A stretch of DNA of 64,000 nt from Flavobacterium granuli (GTDB lineage Bacteria > Bacteroidota > Bacteroidia > Flavobacteriales > Flavobacteriaceae), in contig NZ_FQWO01000001.1 of NCBI RefSeq assembly GCF_900129705.1, forward strand, positions 124,001 to 188,000. Reading direction: 5' to 3'. A program made the translations under genes and the position numbers. Of the stretch, positions 1 through 6,313 are shown piece after piece (position 1 is the stretch's first letter; every line of letters begins with the position of its first letter). The notes beneath the pieces were generated by a model. The model ran no database searches and was not told where the DNA came from. It saw only the letters and a program-made list of their open reading frames with translations.

Positions 1-327
1 TAATGAAGCGGCTTTTACACTAACATTATTCATAACGTAGATAAATACAAACCAGTTTAAAGAGAGAAATACCCCTCCGCCCAAAGTCAACAAAACAACA
101 TTTCGCTTCTGTTTAGCATTCATATTTGTAAAATAATTCCAATCTTTCTGGATCACTTTCTTACGAAAAACCAGATTAATCAGTACCATTACAACCACAC
201 TAAAGAAAACACGGTAAAACAAAATATCCAAAGAAGAATAATTGTATAAGGGCTTTAAAGCTAAACTAAAAAATCCCCAGATAAAAAAAGCCAAAAATGC
301 GGCTGAATAATATTTATTAAGTCTCAT
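1..327 (-). CDS. EamA/RarD-like drug/metabolite transporter, N-terminal part
   Basis: The first 109 codons of a leftward gene that runs off the left edge. The start ATG at 327 opens with MRLNKYYSA, followed by a hydrophobic segment with the RarD-like pattern FFIWGFFSLALKPLY and then LDILFYRVFFS. A second membrane segment ends in LNWFVFIYVMNNVSVKAAS, matching the NW..(F/Y)IW..N....ASL stretch of RarD-type EamA permeases. The family has ten membrane helices in the inner membrane; two to three are visible here. Substrate cannot be told. A GTG overlaps immediately upstream (GTGATG) but the ATG is the simpler start. Confidence 0.7.
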   Translation of the reverse strand, partial: MRLNKYYSAAFLAFFIWGFFSLALKPLYNYSSLDILFYRVFFSVVVMVLINLVFRKKVIQKDWNYFTNMNAKQKRNVVLLTLGGGVFLSLNWFVFIYVMNNVSVKAASL

Positions 328-485
328 CACCTGTATTAAATTGCCGCAAAGATAATGATTTCTATTCGCTTAAAATGATTAACAGTATTGCTTTACAACA
401 AAGCCCAATCAATACCATTAGTAACTTATTTTGAATTTAATACCTAATGGCGCAGTTAAATTCTATGTTTTTGAATGGAATGCAT

Positions 486-513
486 TTGAAACAAATTAAA
501 AATTCTATTTTTG
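486..513 (+). promoter_or_regulatory. Bacteroidota-type promoter (TTG-N17-TAttTTTG)
   Basis: TTG at 486-488 and TATTTTTG at 506-513 are separated by 17 bases and match the flavobacterial -33/-7 consensus TTG/TAnnTTTG. The predicted transcript start lies just before ATG 531. It therefore argues against translation starts at 447, 465 or 480, which lie upstream of it. Confidence 0.45.
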
Positions 514-530
514 TTTCAAATATGATAAAA

Positions 531-1490
531 ATGAAAAGAGTAGTAAGCCTAATGTTTTTTGCCCTGTTATTAAACAGCTGTGATGATGGAAATTTAATTC
601 AAGAAGATATTAATTTTGAAGATGTTGATACGCAGAACTGCACCACAAATAACATCATCTACAAACTAAAAGAGAAAGAAGCATTGCTTCTCGAAATCCC
701 AAAAAACTACTTCCCTAGTGAACCTTCTCTGGCCAATACACCACTATCTATAGACATCAATAACACAAACCGTGTTGTTTACCGTTTTTACAACGGAATA
801 GTTGCTACTGACAATATATGCGAAACCATCCCTCCCGCTAACCCTATTGTGACGGACCAATGGAATGCTACTGCCGGGAAAATAGAGATTTTTACCACCG
901 CAATCAAAACTGTCAACAACACTGAGAATAGCACTAAAATTTCAGGCTATAATCATAGTATTGTCTTTAAAAATATCACATTTGCCAAAAGCAACGGAAC
1001 CCAGGTATACGAAACTTTCCCTTTTGGAAACTATGTTACACCAGCGACTCCATTACCTTTCCTTTTTGACAAAACGGTTGAAAAATGCAGCTCGTCTAAC
1101 CTGATTTATAATTATACTACCAGCGAAGCTTTGACTCTGGATATAGATCCAAATCTAATTGTTAACGAAGTGACCGCAGTAAATACACCTCGTACAGGAG
1201 TGATTGGCACTAGCAAAAACATCCTGAAATATCGCTTATTTTCAGGTCTTCTTACCTCAGATTATTTTTGTGCAACCACGACACCTACTACTCCAACAAT
1301 AAGCCAACAATGGGATGCCGTAGCCGGAATAAGCGGTGTAAACGGAATCATAGAAGTCACCACAACCACTGATGGACCTAACACTTTTAAGCATACCATT
1401 ATGCTTAAAAAAGTGACTTTAAAGAAAGGCAACAATGATTTTTTATTGGGTGATAATTATCTTTATGGTGATCTGTTAACAACAAATTAA
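531..1490 (+). CDS. Lipoprotein with an internal tandem duplication
   Basis: A 319-aa protein from ATG 531. The signal sequence MKRVVSLMFFALLLNSC ends in lipobox Cys17. An alternative ATG lies at 522, and longer frames to 447 would bury the signal peptide. The mature part consists of two similar halves, about residues 37-170 and 186-319. Each opens with C(T/S)(T/S)(N/S)N(I/L)IY, continues with an (V/K)YR(F/L)(Y/F)(N/S)G stretch, then a second Cys (TDNIC or SDYFC), then QW(N/D)A.AG and an I.KN(I/V)T or LKKVTLK strand. Probably outer-membrane anchored, periplasmic or surface; function unknown. It ends just before a bidirectional terminator. Confidence 0.75.
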   Translation: MKRVVSLMFFALLLNSCDDGNLIQEDINFEDVDTQNCTTNNIIYKLKEKEALLLEIPKNYFPSEPSLANTPLSIDINNTNRVVYRFYNGIVATDNICETIPPANPIVTDQWNATAGKIEIFTTAIKTVNNTENSTKISGYNHSIVFKNITFAKSNGTQVYETFPFGNYVTPATPLPFLFDKTVEKCSSSNLIYNYTTSEALTLDIDPNLIVNEVTAVNTPRTGVIGTSKNILKYRLFSGLLTSDYFCATTTPTTPTISQQWDAVAGISGVNGIIEVTTTTDGPNTFKHTIMLKKVTLKKGNNDFLLGDNYLYGDLLTTN

Positions 1491-1517
1491 ACCGTTATTT
1501 TCTTAATAAAAGAAGCC

Positions 1518-1558
1518 AAAAAAAGTCCCGTTTTACAATTGTAAATCGGGACTTTTTT
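1518..1558. terminator. Bidirectional Rho-independent terminator
   Basis: AAAAAAGTCCCG and CGGGACTTTTTT form the outer stem, and the loop holds a further near-perfect palindrome (TTTACAATTGTAAA). A/T tracts on both sides suit the convergent genes ending at 1490 and 1578. Confidence 0.85.
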
Positions 1559-1577
1559 CAGCTCAATAACCAAGCTT

Positions 1578-2129
1578 TTATTTGCTGTTTTGTTTGATAA
1601 AAACCTCGGTTGCACCTAAGCCATATTTTTGATAATTGGCATCCTGGAAAGCAATATTATCATAACGCCCTAATAAGAAATCCAGCTCTGCTTTTAAGAC
1701 TCCTTCACCAACTCCGTGTATAAAAACAATCTTAGGGATACGGTTGCGAATAGCAAATTCGATATGTCTTTTTGCCGTTTCCGATTGCAAAGTCAGAATA
1801 TCATAATTAGACATTCCACGTTTATTGGGAACCAATTTTTCGATGTGTAAATCAAACTCCGGAGCTGATATTTCATTTTTATCTTTGCGTTCTTTGACAA
1901 AACTCCTCGGTTTTGGAATCTCTTTTTCCTTCGAAACTTCATCTACATTAATCCTTTTAATAGAATCCATTAAGTTACTGGAAACATTTACTTTAATCAA
2001 TTCGTTGACAAAAAAAGTCATCACAAATCCTTCCTCCGTTTCTATTGTTACCTCTTTATCTTTTGCTGACAACACCACTCCGTTGATCGCTTCGTCAAGC
2101 ACTGAAACCCTATCTCCTTTACTAAACAT
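1578..2129 (-). CDS. DUF2027/Smr-domain protein
   Basis: A 183-aa protein read from ATG 2129, where an AAGAAGAGAAAG purine stretch sits just upstream. A longer frame to 2171 adds only a lysine-rich leader inside the preceding gene. Residues about 1-65 look like the small beta domain (MFSKGDRVSVLDEAINGVV) seen at the N terminus of Bacteroidota MutS2-like proteins. The C-terminal about 90 residues are an Smr domain with FDLHIEKL and the FIHGVGEGVLK loop (HGxGxGxL), typical of nucleic-acid nicking or binding modules. It overlaps the upstream small membrane gene by 8 bases, so the two are probably co-transcribed. Role unclear: DNA or RNA processing is inferred from Smr only. Confidence 0.8.
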   Translation of the reverse strand: MFSKGDRVSVLDEAINGVVLSAKDKEVTIETEEGFVMTFFVNELIKVNVSSNLMDSIKRINVDEVSKEKEIPKPRSFVKERKDKNEISAPEFDLHIEKLVPNKRGMSNYDILTLQSETAKRHIEFAIRNRIPKIVFIHGVGEGVLKAELDFLLGRYDNIAFQDANYQKYGLGATEVFIKQNSK

Positions 2130-2304
2130 CTTTCTCTTCTTTTTCTTGATTTTTACTTGGTGTTTTAGCACTCAGTCGCATCATACCAAACATAAAAACG
2201 ACTATGGCCACCACCGTTACATACACATTTTTCTCGGCACTCACCTGCTCAAAAAAAGCAACTAGTATAGCCAGAATCATAATTAGAATTACAATTTTTT
2301 TCAT
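2122..2304 (-). CDS. Small two-helix membrane protein
   Basis: A 60-aa protein, MKKIVILIMILAILV and then VYVTVVAIVVFMFGMM, so two hydrophobic segments with a short acidic linker and a charged Lys/Glu-rich C-terminal tail (SKNQEKEEKDV). It precedes and overlaps the Smr-domain gene. No known family recognised. The Lys start, hydrophobic helices and coupling to a real gene make it a likely coding sequence of the inner membrane. Confidence 0.6.
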   Translation of the reverse strand: MKKIVILIMILAILVAFFEQVSAEKNVYVTVVAIVVFMFGMMRLSAKTPSKNQEKEEKDV

Positions 2305-2406
2305 TTTATTTTATATCAGATTCCAAAAGTAACAAATTAAAAACAGCCCTCCTTTTTTATTAAAAAGGTTTCTCCTTTTTTTGTAAATTGTCAAAAAATA
2401 AATCCA

Positions 2407-2685
2407 TTGAATTTAGAAAAATACATGCTTCCGTGTTTGAGTAAAACCCTCTTCGGAATAGAGTGTTTAGGCTGCGGTTTTCAGAGATCATTATTGTTAC
2501 TTTTGAAAGGAGAATTTGTTGCTTCTTTTCAAATGTATCCAGCCATTTTCACTTCGTTATTATTCTTGGCTTTTATAGGTTTTCATTTTATTTACAAAGC
2601 TGTTTTTTCTCAAAAAACAATTTTCTTCATGGGCATGTTAAATGTGATTTTTATGATTGCGGGTTACATTTACAAACACTACTGA
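2407..2685 (+). CDS. DUF2752 family membrane protein
   Basis: A 92-aa protein with the family signature CxxCGxQR (CLGCGFQRSLLLLLKGEF) at about residues 20-37 and two following hydrophobic helices. No in-frame ATG lies upstream; the reading opens with TTG at 2407, giving NLEKYMLPCL, which fits the usual N terminus (EKYMLPCL) of flavobacterial members. ATG 2425 (Met7) would remove part of it. A TTG start is therefore likelier but not certain. Function of the family is not established; the Cys pair suggests metal or redox chemistry at the membrane. Confidence 0.7.
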   Translation: MNLEKYMLPCLSKTLFGIECLGCGFQRSLLLLLKGEFVASFQMYPAIFTSLLFLAFIGFHFIYKAVFSQKTIFFMGMLNVIFMIAGYIYKHY

Positions 2686-2985
2686 TTCCTGTTTTTTGAT
2701 CAACTAAGTATTCTTTTTTTATACCAAAATAGAAGTACAAATTACTAAGATCGAAACTGGATCCCCAATAAAAATTATTTTTGAATAATATTCCAGTTCT
2801 AAGCCGAAATTATTTTCAATTCATTTTATTTTACCATACTAATTTACGGATTTATTAATTATTTAAACCAAAATCAGCATACACCCAAAATCGCTTGATT
2901 CCCAGCGAGACAATTGCAATTGTTTCCTCCTAATTCAAAATTGTTCAATATATTTGTTTCGTTTTTCATCAGAAAACAAATCATC
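2686..2985. other. Intergenic stretch upstream of the cys leader
   Basis: About 300 AT-rich bases with no credible gene on either strand. Apart from the -7 box at 2949-2956 I see no clear structured element in it. Confidence 0.5.
2949..2956 (+). promoter_or_regulatory. -7 promoter box (TATATTTG) for the cysE-cysM leader
   Basis: TATATTTG matches TAnnTTTG and lies 29 bases before the leader-peptide ATG at 2986. The nearest upstream TTG (2920-2922) is 26 bases away, slightly beyond the usual 17-23, so the -33 element is uncertain. If real, the mRNA starts near 2962 and carries about 155 untranslated or leader bases before cysE. Confidence 0.4.
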
Positions 2986-3069
2986 ATGCTTAAAAACCCT
3001 TACAACAATCTGTTTTTTTCAAAACTGCCTGCTTTTACTAAAAGCGACAGCTGTTGTAGATGTCAATAA
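2986..3069 (+). CDS. Putative cysteine-responsive leader peptide (27 aa)
   Basis: An ATG-initiated 27-codon frame ending 48 bases before cysE. It starts MLKNPYNNLFFSKLP, and its last residues before the TAA are SCCRCQ: three Cys codons (3052, 3055, 3061) in four positions. Cysteine is rare in such short frames, and the next two genes make cysteine, which is the pattern of leader-peptide attenuation (known for trp, his and, in Actinobacteria, for cysteine-rich upstream frames). The Cys codons also lie in a segment able to pair with three other parts of the leader (see the regulatory entry). Coding status is inferred; a chance frame cannot be excluded. Confidence 0.6.
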   Translation: MLKNPYNNLFFSKLPAFTKSDSCCRCQ

Positions 3070-3101
3070 GCATTCCTTACATCTCGCATTTTCTACTAAC
3101 A
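3001..3101 (+). promoter_or_regulatory. Competing RNA pairings over the Cys codons
   Basis: The segment with the Cys codons (3052-3063) can pair in alternative ways. TACAACA 3001-3007 pairs with TGTTGTA 3052-3058. AGATGT 3058-3063 pairs with ACATCT 3079-3084. TGTTGTAGA 3052-3060 pairs with 3092-3101 (TCTAC, one bulged T, AACA). These are mutually exclusive and there is no downstream T-tract, so control of cysE translation rather than termination is the natural reading. A ribosome held at the Cys codons would block all three and leave the cysE start open. Stabilities were not computed. Confidence 0.45.
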
Positions 3102-3117
3102 ATTCAACCCTATAATC

Positions 3118-3909
3118 ATGACAAAAGATCTGATTATCCAAAATATCGAGTCTTTAAAGAGTCACACGACTATCAATTACGGAATCAAGACAAAAACAGA
3201 AGCTTTTACCGAAAAACTATTCTATACCCTATTTGATTCTAATGCCCCCTTAAACGAAAGCATAGAGGAGCTAAAACAGCTATTCAAAGAGATTTCTGTT
3301 GTTGCCTGCAAAAAACCCAAAGGAACTTGCGATTCCATTTGGGAGCAATACCTGGAAAAATTACCCGCTGTACTCGAAAATCTCAATCGGGATGCCTTGT
3401 ATATTTTAGAAAATGATCCCGCTTCTAACAGCATTGAAGAAGTATACCTCGCTTATCCCGGATTTTATGCCATAGCCATCTACAGATTGAGCCATGAATT
3501 ATACCTTTTAGATTTATTGCTGTTTTCCCGTTTAATGAGCGAATACGCCCATAGAATCACCGGAACAGACATTCACGCTGGTGCAACCATAGCTTCACCT
3601 TTCTTTATCGACCATGCAACGGGAATTGTAATAGGAGAAACTGCGGTCATTGAAAAAAACGTCAAAATTTACCAAGGAGTTACTTTAGGAGCTTTAAGCG
3701 TCAGCAAAGACATGAAAAATACCAAAAGACATCCTACTGTTGAGAAAAACACCTGTATTTATGCTAATGCCACTATTCTAGGAGGAGAAACCATTATAGG
3801 AAAAAACAGCATCATTGGAGGAAACACATGGGTTACCAAATCAATTCCAGCCAAATCAATGGTAACCAATACTACAACTACTGAAGTAAAAATAAAAGAG
3901 CTAAAATAA
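3118..3909 (+). CDS. cysE: Serine O-acetyltransferase
   Basis: A 263-aa enzyme that transfers acetyl from acetyl-CoA to L-serine, giving O-acetylserine, the first committed step of cysteine synthesis. The N-terminal half is helical. The C-terminal half is a left-handed hexapeptide beta helix with GTDIHAGA (Asp151, His153) and the signature DHATGIVIGETAVI (catalytic His166), followed by YQGVTLGAL and several IxGxxxxIG turns. It ends 2 bases before cysM, so the two are co-transcribed and supply substrate to each other. The C terminus (VKIKELK) lacks the Ile end that CysE uses to dock into CysK, fitting a CysM partner. Regulation by the leader at 2986 is inferred. Confidence 0.93.
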   Translation: MTKDLIIQNIESLKSHTTINYGIKTKTEAFTEKLFYTLFDSNAPLNESIEELKQLFKEISVVACKKPKGTCDSIWEQYLEKLPAVLENLNRDALYILENDPASNSIEEVYLAYPGFYAIAIYRLSHELYLLDLLLFSRLMSEYAHRITGTDIHAGATIASPFFIDHATGIVIGETAVIEKNVKIYQGVTLGALSVSKDMKNTKRHPTVEKNTCIYANATILGGETIIGKNSIIGGNTWVTKSIPAKSMVTNTTTTEVKIKELK

Positions 3910-3911
3910 GT

Positions 3912-4799
3912 ATGGAGCCACAAAAATTATTAAACCTGATTGGAAATACTCCGTTGATGGAAACGGTCAATTTGATTAAAAATAAAAAAGTAAAACTTTT
4001 ATTAAAGCTAGAAGGAAATAATCCTGGAGGTAGCGTAAAAGACCGCGCGGCCTACAATATGATTGCAGCAGCATTAGAAAGAGGAGACATCAAAAAAGGA
4101 GACAAACTCATTGAAGCCACCAGTGGCAACACCGGAATTGCCTTGGCCATGATTGCTCAATTATTCAATATCGAAATAGAATTAGTCCTTCCGGAAGATT
4201 CGACCAAAGAACGCACCCAAACCATGCGCGCCTATGGAGCCAAAGTGACTTTGACCCCTGCCAAAGAAGGAATTCTTGGTTCCAGAGATTATGCCGATAA
4301 AAAAGTAGCCGAAGGCGGTTACATCATGCTAAATCAGTTTGCCAATGAAGACAACTGGAAAGCACATTATAAAACCACAGGACCTGAAATTTGGAACGAC
4401 ACCCACGGAACCGTAACCCATTTTGTTTCGGCGATGGGAACTACAGGAACCATTATGGGAACCTCAACTTATTTGAAAGAGAAAAACGCCAATATCCAAA
4501 TCATTGGTGCGCAACCTAGCGACGGATCTCAAATTCCGGGAATCAGAAAATGGCCTCAGGAATATTTGCCTAAAATTTTTGATGCCTCAAAAGTAGATCG
4601 AATAATGGAAGTGAGCGAAGAAGAAGCTAGAGCCATGACCAAGCGATTAGCGCTCGAAGAAGGTGTATTTGCAGGTATGAGTTCCGGTGGTTCAGTAGCT
4701 GCCGCTCTTAAAATTGCCGAAGAAATGGAATCCGGTGTGATTGTAGCTATCATTTGCGATCGCGGTGATCGTTACTTGTCTTCGGATTTATTTGACTAG
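3912..4799 (+). CDS. cysM: Cysteine synthase B (O-acetylserine sulfhydrylase)
   Basis: A 295-aa PLP enzyme that replaces the acetyl group of O-acetylserine with sulfide (CysM types also accept thiosulfate). The PLP lysine is Lys43 in NPGGSVKDRAA. The substrate loop TSGNTGIAL lies at about 70-78. The glycine-rich phosphate loop SAMGTTGTIMG and the C-terminal CDRGDRYLSSDLFD follow; that last motif is typical of CysM rather than CysK. The length is usual for CysM. It is the last gene before a strong terminator and lies 2 bases after cysE. Confidence 0.93.
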   Translation: MEPQKLLNLIGNTPLMETVNLIKNKKVKLLLKLEGNNPGGSVKDRAAYNMIAAALERGDIKKGDKLIEATSGNTGIALAMIAQLFNIEIELVLPEDSTKERTQTMRAYGAKVTLTPAKEGILGSRDYADKKVAEGGYIMLNQFANEDNWKAHYKTTGPEIWNDTHGTVTHFVSAMGTTGTIMGTSTYLKEKNANIQIIGAQPSDGSQIPGIRKWPQEYLPKIFDASKVDRIMEVSEEEARAMTKRLALEEGVFAGMSSGGSVAAALKIAEEMESGVIVAIICDRGDRYLSSDLFD

Positions 4800-4814
4800 A
4801 TTGATTTATAACTT

Positions 4815-4854
4815 AAAAAGGAAGGCTCATTTTAAAAAATGAGCCTTCCTTTTT
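4815..4854. terminator. Bidirectional Rho-independent terminator
   Basis: A near-perfect palindrome with AAAAAGGAAGGCTCAT on the left and ATGAGCCTTCCTTTTT on the right. It separates the convergent cysM (ends 4799) and the OsmC gene (ends 4877). Confidence 0.9.
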
Positions 4855-4876
4855 ATAAATGATAACATGGCAACTA

Positions 4877-5287
4877 TTATTCTAAGCTTGCCACCGAAGT
4901 AATATCAGCATTTAGTACTTTAGAAACAGGACAATTTTTTTCGGCCTTGGTCACTAATTCCTGAAAAACACGATCCGAAATTCCTTTTATTGTAGCCTTT
5001 ACCGTTAGATGAGAACCTATAATGGTTCCTTCGACCAAATTAATAACAGCCTGGGTTTCGATACTCTCAATCTCAAAACCTGCTTCGGTTACATAAGCCG
5101 AAAGTTGCATTGTAAAACAGCCGGAATGAGCTGCAGCTATTAACTCCTCAGGATTTGTACCAATCCCCTCTTCAAAACGGGAATGAAATGAATACTGAGT
5201 AGCGTTAAGAACCTTGCTTTGTGTAGTAAGCGTTCCTCCTCCTTCTTTAAGAGAACCTTTCCAAATTGCAGTGGCTTTTCTTTTCAT
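4877..5287 (-). CDS. OsmC family peroxiredoxin
   Basis: A 136-aa cytoplasmic thiol peroxidase that reduces organic hydroperoxides. The two family cysteines are Cys57 in AAAHSGCFTMQLS and Cys119 in KNCPVSKVLNA. The preceding GTNPEELI is the OsmC-subfamily signature, and the length matches OsmC (about 140). It starts MKRKATAIWKGSLKEGGG, also typical of OsmC. It stands alone behind a 330-base gap. Gene symbol left open because OsmC and Ohr are only separated by phylogeny, though OsmC is favoured. Confidence 0.88.
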   Translation of the reverse strand: MKRKATAIWKGSLKEGGGTLTTQSKVLNATQYSFHSRFEEGIGTNPEELIAAAHSGCFTMQLSAYVTEAGFEIESIETQAVINLVEGTIIGSHLTVKATIKGISDRVFQELVTKAEKNCPVSKVLNADITSVASLE

Positions 5288-5617
5288 AATTTTATCATTT
5301 TTTTAGTTTCCTCTAATTTAGTCCTTTTTCAATTAGCTTGACCTTTCCTTCTAAAAAAATAATGATCAATCTGATTTTAGGCTTCCTTAATTTTCATCAA
5401 CTACAACATAAACATAGCAACTAAACTTGTTCCCAGAAAAAAATTAAGCAAAAACAACAGAAAAAGCGGTTCCTTTATTATTTCCTTCACTCAAGGAGCT
5501 CCAATTTCTTAGCGAAAGTGGTTTTAGTTAAAATTTGGGAAATATTTTGTTAGTTTTGTTTCTAAAGCAGCAACAATATAGAAGCTTTAAAAATTTCAAT
5601 TATAAAGAGCATCTGCT
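5288..5617. other. Divergent intergenic region
   Basis: 330 AT-rich bases between the OsmC gene (leftward) and the SGNH hydrolase (rightward). It holds a TAGTTTTG -7-like box at 5551-5558 on the plus strand, 60 bases before the hydrolase ATG, without a clear TTG at the right distance. No small gene or hairpin stands out. Confidence 0.4.
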
Positions 5618-6247
5618 ATGAATGAAGACTGGCCTTACTTAAAAAAATACCAACAAGAAAACGCCGAACTCCCGCTTCCTAAACCTGATGAAAACAGAAT
5701 TGTATTCATGGGAGATTCCATTACCGAATTTTGGAGCAGTATTCAACCCAGTTTTTTTCTAAAACAAAACTGCATCAATCGAGGAATTAGCGGACAGACT
5801 ACCCCACAAATGCTACTGCGATTTAGAGCCGATGTCATCAATTTAAAACCAAAACTAGTTGTACTTCTCGCCGGCGGCAATGATATTGCCGGAAACACCG
5901 GACCTTCAACGCTGAAAATGATTCAAAACAATCTCTTTTCGATGATTGAACTGGCCCAAGTACACCACATCAAGCCTATTCTTTGTTCGGTTTTACCGGC
6001 CAATCATTTCTATTGGAAACCAAAGGAAAAACCAGCCGACACGATTATTGCTTTAAACAAAAGCCTACGCCTTTATGCTGAGACAAATAGTATATTATTT
6101 GTCGACTATTACTCGCAAATGGTGGATCAAGACAAAGGACTAAAAGTAGACTACACGGATGATGGCGTACATCCAAACATAAAAGGATACGAAATCATGG
6201 CTCCTTTAATTGAAAAAACAATTGAACTCAGCCTTAATAAAACATAA
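5618..6247 (+). CDS. SGNH/GDSL-type esterase
   Basis: A 209-aa hydrolase of the SGNH fold, close to the PAF-acetylhydrolase or lysophospholipase-like group. Blocks are clear: GDSIT with nucleophile Ser34, the Gly block NRGISGQT (about 54-61), GGND with Asn88, and DDGVHPN with Asp182 and His185 of the catalytic set. No signal peptide is visible, so it probably acts in the cytoplasm, although some relatives are exported. Substrate unknown (acetyl or acyl esters). Single gene, followed by its own terminator. Confidence 0.85.
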   Translation: MNEDWPYLKKYQQENAELPLPKPDENRIVFMGDSITEFWSSIQPSFFLKQNCINRGISGQTTPQMLLRFRADVINLKPKLVVLLAGGNDIAGNTGPSTLKMIQNNLFSMIELAQVHHIKPILCSVLPANHFYWKPKEKPADTIIALNKSLRLYAETNSILFVDYYSQMVDQDKGLKVDYTDDGVHPNIKGYEIMAPLIEKTIELSLNKT

Positions 6248-6261
6248 TTCCACAAAACAAA

Positions 6262-6292
6262 AAACCCAATCTCTATTTCTAGGATTGGGTTT
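6262..6292. terminator. Bidirectional hairpin terminator
   Basis: AAACCCAATC (6262-6271) pairs with GATTGGGTTT (6283-6292) over an 11-base loop, between the convergent genes ending at 6247 and 6314. Confidence 0.8.
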
Positions 6293-6313
6293 ATGTATAA
6301 AAATTAGCTTTTA

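Noticed and set aside
447..530. Longer N terminus for the duplicated lipoprotein (start at 447)
   Set aside because: It would bury the signal peptide and lies upstream of a good TTG-N17-TAttTTTG promoter; ATG 531 (or 522) fits better.
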